DNA of 64,000 bases from Jacaranda mimosifolia (taxonomy: Eukaryota > Streptophyta > Magnoliopsida > Lamiales > Bignoniaceae): assembly GCA_018894105.1 (NCBI GenBank), contig CM032128.1:31705299-31769298 (forward strand), given 5' to 3'. Below, piece by piece: positions 37,497-49,984 of this stretch. The position numbers were made by a program, and so were the translations under genes. Numbering within the stretch: the first letter of the stretch is position 1; each line of letters opens with the position of its first letter. The notes below the pieces were generated by a model. The model was not told where the DNA came from. It was given only the letters and a program-made list of their open reading frames with translations, and made no database searches.

Positions 37497-39658
37497 TCAC
37501 CTCTTGTGATGGAACCTAACCTTCAATAGAAACTGCATCTTGACCTGCATAGAAAACATAGTCGCCAGCTTAGCGGTTTATTTTGACAAAATGAACTGCA
37601 ATCCTAGGGAAATAAGGGATCTGAAATACTTACTTGAGCTGTATCATAGACGATATATTCGTTATACATAAGCTCTGACATCTTAACTTTTGATGCCACT
37701 GGCTTTCCACATGGTACAACTACTTCATCCTTCCATTTCACATGTTCCGATTCTAGAGGCACTGTCTTGCCGAGTCCTTTTGTAGAGTGCTTTCCTTTGG
37801 GAGGCTTATCAATATACTGAAAGCAGGTTCAAATTAGAAAGATATTTGTATGAGAGAAGACTTGCAAATACTTAACATCATGAGTAGTGAGAACCTATGC
37901 TTGAATAGGTGAATTTAGATCTCCACGTCAAGGATGTAAGAAAATTAACAAGAGCTAGAGGAAAAATGTTGACTTCATTTTACCTTTGACTTAGTTAGCT
38001 CATACATCTCGCCTAAGGCAACATCACTCAGAAGCATCAGCCCCACTGGATTCTTCCGGTCCGTGAAACAGTATTGAGCACTTTTACTGACCAGGTCAGC
38101 AAAGTAAATTCCCTTCCCAAACTACACATCATAAAAGCTTTCATGATTACATACATGAAACTTGCTAATTAGACTTCAAACAAATACAATAGAGAAATAG
38201 CAGAAAACCATGTAGCCTGTCGCTGGGGCTTCTGGAGGAGCAATTCTTAATCCTTGGCTAAGGATACCGACAAAGTTGGTCAACCTTGATCCTGTATGAG
38301 ACAGAATATCATATTCACCCCTATGTACTAAATATTTCAAATGCAAGTGTATGCTCTAATGTCTGAGTAAATATGACTAACCATGCCAGAGAAGCATCCT
38401 GTTCTTCAGTTTTGCTCGATAGGGAGCATACTTGTCCATTTCTCCTGCTCTTTCAAGAGAAAACACCTCCTCCAATTCAAGATCCCATTCCTGCAAATGA
38501 TGCAAAATTTAAATCTTACAGTTTATGCAGATACACGAACATAGGCACACGCGTGCATTCTTGTGCACCAGAACAAAATCATAAAAAGTGGACATAAATA
38601 CAAATTAAACAAAATGAGTAGTTATATCCTTCACTAATTAAGCGCATTTGTTATTAACATCCTAAATGCCAAATATGAAGAGATACCAACACAAAAGATG
38701 GGGGGGAAAATGAGTTGATGGGAACTGGAACCCACCGTATGCGTAGGAGCATGTGTTGTATGGAGATACTTCTTAATCAATTGAAAGTCTTCACTGTCAT
38801 GAGGAAGAGGGGACATATGGCACCGTAACTTCTCGTACTTCTCGTCAATAGTGTCGTTGCTCTCAGCGTCAAAACCAACTAGTCTGGAAGCTATTTCAAT
38901 ATCCTGGAGAGCTTCCAGCATTTTCACCTAGAGAAAGAATTGTAAGCAGAAAATTACACCGTTGGAAAAAGTATCATTCTGATACTGGACATGAAACAGA
39001 TGACAGCAAAGGACATGATTGAAAGAAAGAGCGCATGAGCGTTTCCTAATGTTTGACGCCCTTTATACACACCACTTGTCCACACTTTTGGAAGCTGCTT
39101 CAGCCATTAATAATTTTAACATTATTTTTATCCTTCAAATCATTAATTAAATTAAAACCAAATAATGAATATATGTTCAATCATGTGGAATTGATATTAA
39201 TTAAGCACAGAGGACTGCAATATCACCACTAATTGAATAGCTTCCCCATGTAAGAAAGAAAATCTTTATAAACCGAATGATCTACATGAGCTCAAATAAC
39301 ATAGCATCCATTTCCTGAACAAACGTTTGCCCACATAATAGAAAAGATTAAGATTGAATCTCCAATGGAAAACTTTACAAGCATATACTAGCGTGATTAG
39401 CAGTTAAAGTATTATATAAATTTTTTTCATCCTCTGGAAAGGAGAGCTAGTGGGCTCACCTAAAAAAAATTAATACAGAAACGGACCGTGATAAGTGATA
39501 ATAATTGGGGACCAACAGTAAAAGGATAAGAAGAATGCCATAAAGAAAATCTAATGAATTTAATTCTTCATGTCCAAAATTTATTTTAGGGCTTCAGTTT
39601 CATATGCCTTGCACGGTAGCATCCCCCCAACCCCAACACCCACCCCCCGGCCAACCCC

Positions 39659-39689
<31 letters not shown>

Positions 39690-42600
39690 AGAAGAAGAAA
39701 AGGAAAGAAAATACACACTCCCCAATAAACTTCCATACAGGATGAATAGCTAAATTAGAAGTCATTTTTGTTGTTCCATACGATACTTCATGGTGTAAGA
39801 ATGCATTCTAAATTCAGTTCAGGAACAAAAAAGGGAACATTTGCATGAGATAGAGAGATACACAACAACTTAAAACCGCCCAGCAGACTCAGTAAAGTTG
39901 CATCACTGTACCTTGGACTTGAATTCATCCTCATCCTTAATGACATGTGGGTGGATAGAAGGAATAACAGTGAAAAATCTGTTGCTAGCATCAACCAGAA
40001 GACTCTCTTTGACAGAAGGAGCATAAGCAGTGTTATTTAACAAATTCTGTATCTGAGTTAAAGCCTCAAAACCTGAAAAATAAAGATAATCACTACTCAG
40101 TTACTTTATGGACATCAAGCAAATATAATTGACACAGCATAAAGTCCACAGTGGCACTTTAAAGTAAGGCTAGATAGATTCACCTTTTTGGATGTTACTT
40201 TTGCTAAGTTTCCCTAGTGGCATTTCTGACAAATTGATTTCAAATTCCATCATAGCAGCCCTGCATAAATTTGATCTTTCAGTTCCATTATACAACAACA
40301 TAAACCATAAATTTTCATCAAAAAACAAAATCCCAGAACCTGTATGTCTCCACATTAAAAAGCATCTTCATCAGCTCCACCAACTGAGGTGCAAGTTGGC
40401 TGCTTGTGAAATTAAGTTGTTTCTTCTTAGATAAATCTTTGACCCCATAATCCTACAAATCAGAATCTCTAACAATCAAACAGATAGCATTTCAAATTTT
40501 GATTAAATTGCTTCATTTATTCAAATGGAAAAAACTTCTACACAAACGGAAAAGGAAACTAGCATACAATGTCCAATGGATAGAATCTTCCAGGTTGCTT
40601 GTGAAAATCCTTTTTATGTTCCCATGCCTCCCATGAATTCCCAGTCTTCTCTAGAAACAAACGCTTGAATTCTTGTATCGCATCAGATTTAGACATTTCT
40701 TCCAACTTGGTTCCCCCAATTTTTTCATTTCCAACTCGACCCCATTTCCGGAACACATAGCAATCGGAGCTTTTATCATCTTGAATGATTTGGAGAATAT
40801 AGTAACTTCACATAGAGGATAAAAAAGATTATTTCATAAGGAAATAAGCAAAAGCAAGCATCACAAGAAAAATAAGTGGCCACATATTGACAATGCCAGA
40901 CAGAAGGCCATACGTGTAATGCAAAATAACTATTTGGATCTAAAAACTAAACAGTGTTTATGGCATATCCGACAGCTCACATACTCATGATCTCTCTCTC
41001 ACGTGGTAAACAGAAGGGGAGGAATTGCTGCCCATGAAAATTTTAGAAGTGTGGTAACAGAGAGCCACATGTATACTGGTGTGTGTAATCAACAATCCAA
41101 CAGAAAGAAGTTTAACAGAGTGGGAAGATTCAGTCTTTGAGATCAAAACAAAATACAATTCATGGTAACTTTATCCAGGCATGTCAGGCAATATTTGCAA
41201 AGGCAGACAATCATACAATTACCACAAGTGATGTACCATCCGTTGTCACTAACCAGACAATCTAGGGAAGAGAAGAAAATGAACTTCAACTTGCCTTCTG
41301 CCTTCATTAACCTGTCCTTGTGTGAAAACAGAAAGCTCTCAGAAGCTTCCAAGGTTTGGATACATGAGTTTCCATCTTTCTTTTTTCAGAATTACAAATG
41401 GGAAAGGCAAAACACTTCCTTTGACTTTTAGTTATTGTTTTCAAGACACATGCCTTCCAGACTCATTTATATATGTTAAAACAATGAAAGAAAGCTCACA
41501 GAAAAAGGTACAAATTGATGGAGCAACTCATAAATTATCAAATGACAACACGTTTGCATAAACTAGTTGACCAGCGAATAGGAGGCAAATGTCTAGTAGC
41601 CCTTAATGTGATTTGAAAATGCTAGAGAACAGTACCCTTTATCCAAACTATTGTCGATTGCATTGCTTCAGAAAAGATGTAATAAGAAACAAATTTTACC
41701 TATTAACACCGGTTGACAAGTCAGACATATTCAATGTTGTATTATAAATACTTTTCCCATCCTCAAGAATGTGCCCAGAATCTTGTAAACCAGAAGATTC
41801 ATGCACAGAACTTTGCCCTTTCACCTTGACAGTAGCCACTTCATGTGTCTTTTCAATGGTTTCTACTCGGTACAAGTCAAAAGGAAGTTTTTTCTGTCTT
41901 TTAATGCAATCAACCAAATAATCTTCCCTCACAATTGGTAATTTCATCCTCCTGTCAAGATGGATAGTTGAGAGAGGGGGAAAAGGAAAAAGATAATAAG
42001 AAAGGTTGAGACTAATGGAAATGACTTCACTTTGCAATTTAGCAGCATTACCTTGCCTTTTTTACCTCACCAGCACTGTCATCCAAGCCACCAATTACAA
42101 CTAAGCAATTCGTTTCTGTGATAATTTAAATAGAGGAACATAAATTTTTCAATACTGCAAAGGAGATGAGACAAATCACTTGATTTCAATTTAAGTACAG
42201 GGTCTATGAACCTTTTTTTATCTTCAAATGAACTTGTCCACCTGCTCCCTCAATTTTCTTCTTCCATTCCTCCTGCAGACAAAGCACTTTCATAAGGCAA
42301 ATCTAATTCAACAAACCCTTCACAAAAGCAATGGAACATTTATTATCTCTCAGATCACGGGAGAGAAGAAAAAAGAGGGTAAAAGAGCATACTATTGATT
42401 CAATAGGTGCTCCAGCAATGGCAACTTTTAAATCTCCAATATTTTCAACTTTGGATGATTGACTTTGCCTATTAGCAGCTTGACTGCCTGATGGCCCACT
42501 GGGCGATTTTGGAGGAAGCACTCGTTCTGGTTTTTTCACCTTTTGCAACTTAAACCACTGTGAACATCAACCAACAGCCAAACCAAATCTTACGTTTAAA

Positions 42601-45600
42601 CATTAGATGAAAGTAAACTAAGCACAGTCAAAGTATATAATGTCCATTTAGTCAAATTACCTTGAGAAGAAACTCATTGCTCGTTTCTTCAGGGACTTTC
42701 CACTTTCCCTTAACATGCCGAGGTTCAGCTGTAGAATACGAACACTTGGTCCACTCTGATAAATAGCCAGAGCACCTATACATGCCTGAGGAATAGTGGA
42801 GACATCCAGAACACATGGGGCATTTCTCAAGTGCTCCAAAAAGCATTCCATCAGCACTGAACAAAGCAGATATCGAGAGAGAAAGAGAGAGGAGAAAATC
42901 AAAATGCATATAATATGATAAACTTAGCATAAAATTTTAGTATAATTCAAAATAAACATAGCGTAGCAACAACTGAAATTTAGGGATTTACTATTTGAGG
43001 GGGCAACAAAAAAAAAATCACTATAGAGAAAAGCATAATTGGGATGTTACCAAAACTTCATTGGTGCAAAATAGATGCAACAGACTATAGAAAAAACCAG
43101 GACCTAAAGCAAGAAAAACTAACATTTAAGACTAACATTTAAGACATAATAATAACTCAAGCCAGACAATGAAATAGGAAAGAAATCAAGTATTATGTTG
43201 TCTAACAACATAAAATCCTGACACCAGGCAATAATTCACTTCTATTTCCAATTATGCACCAAAAGATTCAGAACTCAATGGTATAATTTCGTTAAGATTA
43301 TAGCAAAGAAGCTTAATATTACCAGCGTTCTCGCAAATCAAGTTCTGATCCTCTAGAGTCTTGCTCATTGGCTTCAAGCATCTCTCTTAACTCTGATGTA
43401 GAAACATGCTTCTTGAGATCATCTTTAAGGGCCCACAGAGCCCTAGTCTGCATCTCCAGTTGACTATCCAGAACAGACGCTTTAGAGTGTTCATCTTCCA
43501 AGTTTTTAGTATTACTTGAAGAGGAGCTCTTGATTGAAGAAGAATTCCCTCCAGCTTTAGCAACTTTTGATTCCTGATCACTTCCGGGGGCTCTTTTCCT
43601 CTTTGCAGCACCTTTAGATGTTGATTCTTCCAAGAGTTCCTTCTCTTCATGCTCCACTTTTGTGCCTGAAAGAAAAATGTGGGTAACATAGACAAATAAA
43701 CCAATTAGTCAAACTAAATCAAAAGTTGAACCTTTTGATGTGGGAGGTTTCTTAATGAGTGAAAGAAGTGTAGCACGGTCAGAGGCTGAAAGACTGTCCC
43801 ATCCAGAAAATTTCTCGACTTGAACAGTTGATGATATTTCCATGTAACACTTTGCATGGTTCCAGGCCAAGGCTCTGGCACCTTGCCCTTCTGGCTTGGT
43901 TGATATTCGAATCTAAAAGAGAAAAAGAGAAGTAAAAGGATAATCTATAACAAAAATCTCAATGGATTCGACTGATGCGGTAAATTAGAAAACACGTAAC
44001 AATATAATTATCCAATTACACCACTACCCCAATTTTAAAGTTTCAACAAGGACAATCACATCCAGCAAATATTTTCACATGGAATAATCAGTGCACACAT
44101 AGAAACATGTAACTATGGAACTACCTATTCTTTGGAGAATAAGACATGATGAACACAAAAGTGCAGAGAAAATCATTCAATATGTAAATGATAATCAATG
44201 TTGCAAGATAATTCCGATAGTACTAATACATTCAGTGATATAAAAATGATCATAATATATTTATGAACATAAAGCTACCAAACTCTGTGTCAAACAAGGA
44301 TAAATAGTAAGACTTAAAATTGATAACACAAACTCTCAAACAGTTGTTGCCTCTTGAGTGAAGAAATATATGACCAATAAAGATGATGGTACAGTTAGTC
44401 ATTCTATTCACCTACAAGTTCTTTTATGATTTTTATCAACAATTACCCCATAAGTTGGTCGGTATGCAACTAAATATTGAATAAAATATCTTCCATGCCA
44501 CTGCTATTATTCATATCCAGAAGGAAAAAGAAAAACTTATCACGCTGAAATTCAGTGCATGCCCGTAACATGTATTGAAAGTGGATTAATAGAGCCATCC
44601 TGAAGTTTTAACTCGGTAGAAGACATTATAAACTGATACCAGGGGAAATGCAAAAGAAGATTATTAAGTGATTAGCCTGTTGTCAAGAATTGTCACTGGG
44701 CCATAAGAACATAGGTGAATAGTTAGGAAAACTAGTTCACCCCACTGCATAAAGAAAACTGGTTTTCTTAAATTTCATCTCATTCTTATATTACCAAGTC
44801 ATAAATACCCTACCTCCCCCTTCACAATCTTTTGGTTGCAGCAGCGACAAGTAGCACGAGATGTCTGCGAAACTTCAACACCACATTCTACAACAGCAGA
44901 AGCAGAGGAATCCGACGCCACAGCGCCATCAATATACTTTCGGATCTTCTGCTGGTCTTCCCAGCGAAGCAATTCCAACCCTTCAATATCATCAACCCTG
45001 GAAGTACACAATTGTGATGAGTCAGAAAATGAACCAAAAACCATCATTTGCCTTTTTAATTCAGTAAAGTTATAGATTAGAATAAATTTGAAATACATAC
45101 GATTTTATCTGATTCGCCTTCTTTAAGATGCAAGAAGCATGGTTCCACATCTGGCTCCAGAAACAAACTCAAGTCAAGTGGCATAAATAAACAACTTCTC
45201 CTTTTTCCTCCTCTCCCAAAGTAACAACAAGTAACTTCAAAATAACCATGAAGAGTCAGTTTAAATAAGTATCAAGAGACCTCAAAGCACATTATAAACT
45301 CCCCACACTGCATAATTTCCTTAAAAGAACCATAAAAAGGTATCTGCCCAGTATAATGAACAGGACATAATACAGAATTTAGGGGAGAAAAAGGAACGCA
45401 TCAAAATCTCGGAATGAAACAAAAACAAGTGAGAGAAATTGGCCTTCAAATAAAGTAACAATCATGAATATAATACAGAATTCGGGGGAGAAAAATGGAA
45501 AAATCAAAATCTTGAAATGAAGCAAAAACAGGTGAGAAACAATTGGCCTTGGGGAAGAAAAGGGGATGCATCACATTCTTGGAATGAAGCAAAAACAGGC

Positions 45601-45940
45601 GAGAGACAACTGGGCTCAAAATAAAGAAACAAACACAGAAAAGGGAAACTATATACATCATAAACAAAAAAAAGAAAAAAGAAAAAAAGTGAAGCAAAAT
45701 AAAGAACACACATTGTCAAAATCAAAAATGGAAAAAGAAATTAGGGCTTTGTCAAGAAACATTAAGAAGGGCTAAGTGAGTGAGAAGTGAAATTACAGGC
45801 ATAAAACCATCAAATTGTGTGGCCTGGACCATCTTCCCAAGCCTGAGATTCTCCTTGTCAATGGGTCTCTTGCAAGTCTTGCAAGATGATCTTGATGACT
45901 TTGCATACTCTACTTTCCATGGCTTTGGAGGGTTCGCCAT
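37497..45940 (-). CDS. Poly(ADP-ribose) polymerase 1
   Basis: Twenty exons: 45940-45797, 45150-45101, 44997-44814, 43912-43732, 43665-43323, 42856-42661, 42557-42393, 42272-42212, 42115-42052, 41951-41700, 40805-40568, 40452-40340, 40260-40184, 40072-39912, 38927-38736, 38490-38382, 38291-38209, 38121-37984, 37816-37634 and 37544-37497. They join in phase to 2982 bases, 993 residues, close to other plant PARP1. Order: zinc finger 1 (C20, C23, H52, C55), zinc finger 2 (C115, C118, H145, C148), PADR1 with the third zinc site (C313, C316, C329, C339), BRCT (about 400-490), WGR (W568-R570), helical regulatory domain (about 640-770) and ADP-ribosyl transferase fold. The catalytic triad is H843, Y877 and E970. 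It senses DNA breaks in the nucleus and builds poly(ADP-ribose) from NAD+. All introns are GT-AG. Nothing suggests loss of function. Confidence 0.96.
39661..39686. repeat. Poly-A tract in a PARP1 intron
   Basis: A run of A of about 28 bases follows a C-rich stretch (CCCCCCAACCCC type) in the intron between exons 14 and 15, oriented antisense to the gene. It is a plain low-complexity feature. Confidence 0.8.
45369..45620. repeat. Three imperfect tandem units in PARP1 intron 1
   Basis: Units of about 70-100 bases share GGGGAGAAAAA, then ATCAAAATCT.GGAATGAA, then CAAAAACAGGTGAGA and ATTGGCCTT. Anchors lie near 45411, 45513 and 45581. The copies differ at many positions. Confidence 0.75.
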
Positions 45941-46029
45941 TCGCCCTTTTTCCTTCTTCCTTTTCTTGAAAAGAACAGAGCTTTCTTGGTTTTCTTTTTG
46001 TGAGTGGAGTGAGAGGAACACTGTGGCAC

Positions 46030-46038
46030 TATATATAT
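46030..46038 (-). promoter_or_regulatory. Candidate TATA box of PARP1
   Basis: TATATATA on the minus strand, about 90 bp upstream of the start codon at 45940, at a reasonable distance for a plant promoter with a short leader. Confidence 0.5.
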
Positions 46039-46139
46039 GGGGTTTTGGAACAGAGACCGACAGAGAGGCAACAGTGTGCCATGGAAGGAACAATATGAAA
46101 ATCTTTATTAAGTCTGGAAAGAATCTTTTTTCTTAGAAC

Positions 46140-47199
46140 ACTCGTGTGGGCTCCAGGGGCGTCTGAATTTGTGAATTTGTTAAGGTATTTTTATTTTTAG
46201 ATAAAAAAAATAGTAAAAAATTAATTATAAATATATTTTTAAAAATAAAATATTATTTAGATGTTTTATTTAAAATGTAATAATTATATGATTCAAAAAA
46301 AAATGTAATGATTATATAGAGTTGCAAATAAATTATATTTAAAAAATATAGTATTTTATATTAAAAATCGTACAAAAGTAAATGAAATAAAATGAAAAAT
46401 GAAAATAGAAAGAGTGTAATAATTTATTTGAAAAAATATGCTGAAAATGAAAATATCTGTGAAAATAATGAGAAAAGTTGATAGCTTTCTATTTGCTTTA
46501 AAAATAAAAACAAGCAGGTACTTATTGCTTAGTAGACCTGGCATTTTCTATATATATTTTTTGTTAAAAAAAAAAGATCAATTCACATCTCTTTTTTATT
46601 CTATCAACAAGCGAAGAGTTGTATGAATTTAAATGTGTGGGTTGTCAAGTTTATTATATTTTTTTAATTAAGAATAAATGAATTTATTTAATCTTTGTTT
46701 ATTTTTTGTTAAATACTCTTCACATTTTTATCTTAACTTATCACCAAATTTACGAGTAAGTTCTACTGGAAATTTTGTAAACATAATTTTTTTTGTTGAT
46801 GTATCTTGAAATTGCAAGTGTGATTTAATCTTTTGATTAAAATAACTAATTCTTATGTTTTATTAGTTTCGTTAATAAAATTGAATTGGTAACTTATTTT
46901 GCAAGTCAATTCCTATACATAACCCTTATATTGTGTAATCAAGAATATCAAGAAACTGTCAAGTAACGGCTATTAGAATGACGAAGGCCATTTTTGATAG
47001 GTTCTATTAACCTTGATTGTCACTTTCAGTGGAGGACAATTCAATGTTTGTTACCTTAACATTGGCCAAGGGGGGCAGGCCCGTAATTTGTAGAGGCCCA
47101 ACACTGTCCACAACATTAGCCAAGATTGATATCGCGGGGTTAATCGCACCCCCGCAACTGGATGCAACAGTTAGCAAAATTACTCTTTTGCCCCATTAT
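46140..47199. other. Intergenic upstream of PARP1
   Basis: AT-rich, apart from a GC-richer stretch at 47020-47165 containing AAGGGGGGCAGGCCCG. No gene is supported; the open frame there matches no family I know. Confidence 0.4.
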
Positions 47200-48205
47200 C
47201 TTAGCAAAATGATTAATTAATTTTAAAATTGACTGATTAATTTTATTATTATTTTAATATTATATTAACAACCCAGCAATTAAAATTGGGTAATAAATTT
47301 TAATATTATGTAAAAAATGACTAATTAATTGTTACTTGATGCTTTGATTTTAATATGTTAATTGTTATTTTATATGATTTAAAAATGATTAATTAATTTC
47401 AATATTATTCATATCATATTAATAACCCAGCAATTAAAATTGGATAATAAATTTTAATATTATGTAAAAAATGACTAATTAATTGTTTCTTGATGCTTTT
47501 ATTTTAATATGTTAATTGTTATTTTATATGGTTTTAAAATAATTAATTAATTTAAATTTTGACTAATTAATTTTAGTATTATTTTGATATTATATTAACA
47601 ACCCAGCAATAAAAATTGGGTAATAAATTCTAATATTATGTAAAAAATGATTAATTAATTGTTACTTGATGCTTTTATTTTAATATGTTAATTGTTATTT
47701 TATATGATTTAAAAACAACTAATTAACTTTAATATTATTCTAATATTATATTAATAACCCAACAATTAAAATTGGATAATAAATTTTAATATTATGTAAA
47801 AAATAACTAATTAATTGTTTATCGATGCTTTTATTTTAATATGTTAATTGTTATTTTATATGGTTTAAAAATAATTAATTCATTTAAATTTTGACTAATT
47901 AATTTTAATATTATTCTGATATTATATTAATAACCCAGCAGTTAAAATTGGGTAATAAATTTTAATATTATGTAAAAAATGGCTAATTAATTGTTACTTG
48001 GTGCTTTTATTTTAATATGTTAATTGCTATTTTATATGATTCAAAAATAACTAATTAACTTTAATATTATTCTAATATTATATTAATAACCCAACAATTA
48101 AAATTGGATAATAAAATTTTATATTATGTAAAAAATGACTAATTAATTGTTACTCCATGATTTTCTTTTAATATGTTAATTGTTATTTTATATGGTTTGA
48201 ATGAC
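47200..48205. repeat. AT-rich satellite with alternating long and short monomers
   Basis: The core AACCCAGCAATTAAAATTGG recurs six times, with the ACCC at 47271, 47425, 47601, 47757, 47933 and 48089. Spacings alternate 154, 176, 156, 176 and 156, so the true period is a dimer of 330-332 bp, present three times. The long monomer carries an extra segment of about 20 bases with TTTTGACTAATTAATTTTA. Monomers of one class resemble each other more than their neighbours (for example GGTTTAAAA against GATTTAAAA). There is no coding capacity. Confidence 0.92.
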
Positions 48206-49984
48206 AAAGGGTATAATGGGTATATTATTTATAGTGATGTATAACAAATGGGATATTATATTGGGAGGCAGATTGAGTGGTGGCTAATCTTCAACTCCGA
48301 TCTTGCGTATCAAACGATAGTTTAAAGATAGTAATGGTGGCTAATATCTAATTTTAATCTCACTACTACAATAGCCCCTATTACCAAAATTCCGAATTAA
48401 ACGTGGCCCGAGAATATCGAGTTTGCCTTTTAACGGCTTTCAAATGATATTAGGATTGGAGTTTTTAAACGTTGGTTTCATGGCCCCAATCTCAACAAAA
48501 CAACCTCCAGTTGTGATTGTTTGTGGAGTTTTATCTCATGTTTGATATTTTAAAGATTTTGAAATTGTTTTAACATTTTTAAGATATGAAATTGTAAATA
48601 TTTATAAGATAAAGAGTAACAATTATAATGATGTGATTTAGGGTTGTGAATGATTGTGATATTGTTTCTAAGATATATTTGAAAATTTTACTTGAGATAA
48701 TAAAATTATTGTATGAGATATGTTTTTTTTGGATTTGCTTGGGATTTAAAATAAATTAACAATTTACCATAAATTTTTAATCTTAACAAATCAATTTTTT
48801 CCTTTAACTCTTCCCCAAATATCATCTATGAATAAATCTATTTTTATTTTTATTTATTTGTTTGGTAGTAATAATATATTAAAAAATTAAAAAAAAGCTA
48901 TAAATATGTTAAACTAAAAATATTTTTATTTAAACGTAAAAAAACCTACAGTGTGTTAATAAATCAATTTTTGATATTTTGGATTTGTTTGAGATTTATG
49001 ATGTAGAAACTTTTATAGATATTTTATAAATTCACTAAATTAATGTTTCAGTGAATTTTTGAAAAATGATAAAAATAAATTAATCAACATTTTTGTTGAT
49101 TTTTCTTTATTTTGTAAAAGTAATTAACTTGCATTTCATTAAAAATGACAATGTTAATTACAGTTAACTAATTTAAATTTTTGTTTGGCCAATAAATTTT
49201 CTATATTATTGAAAGAAAAAAAAATGCAATAAACAAAAAAACAAACAAAACAAAAAGAAACCAAAAGAAAAGAGAAAAGGAAAAAAGTCAACACTTCACC
49301 TATCAACCGACCCTACCCACCATTTTCAAACACAAAACCCAAAATTGTCTCAAAATCTTAAAGACCGAAACATAATCTGACATCCAAGCAAGCCTTACTC
49401 CTTGTTCCTTGTTTGAGAGTCAGGAAAATGGGATGAAGTCCCATAAGCAATCGCAGGCTCAGAATTTTACCGTTTTATCTCCCCCATTTTTAGCATGCTA
49501 TTATTCTTAGACCCCTATCTAACTATACACGTGCATGTATATTCTAAGTCCAACCAAATAAAACAAAAATCAATAAGTGCCAACGATATAATATAACCTT
49601 TCAATGTAAAACACAAGATCAACCGAGTTCATCTCTTGTCAAGCCAGCAATGAAGTATCATAAATAGAAATGAGACCGCTGAGAATCAGAAGTCTGCTCT
49701 TTTGTTACCCTATTGTTGCTCAAAATTTTGGAGGGGAGAAAAAATAAGTATGGAGATCTCCCCCATGCTGAAAAATCAATGGCTTCACCTGAAAAATATG
49801 GGTATCATGCATTTGTTCGATCAATGATCTTGCTTAGATTTTCACCTGCTCTCAAGCTTGTGAGCTTTTGTCCATGGGGCCAGATCTAATTAGCTCTAAT
49901 GAAACAAACAGAAATAGGTTGCACACTCAGGATGCCATTTCTGGGAGTAGTTGAGGCAGAATTGTTGAGAATCAATTATCCAAC
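48206..49984. other. Intergenic, 3' flank of DOHH
   Basis: No gene is supported. The last part (about 49640-49984) is probably the 3' untranslated region of the minus-strand DOHH gene. Confidence 0.45.

Noticed and set aside
47017..47220. Plus-strand frame of 67 codons in a GC-richer stretch
   Set aside because: No domain and no splice partners; probably chance.
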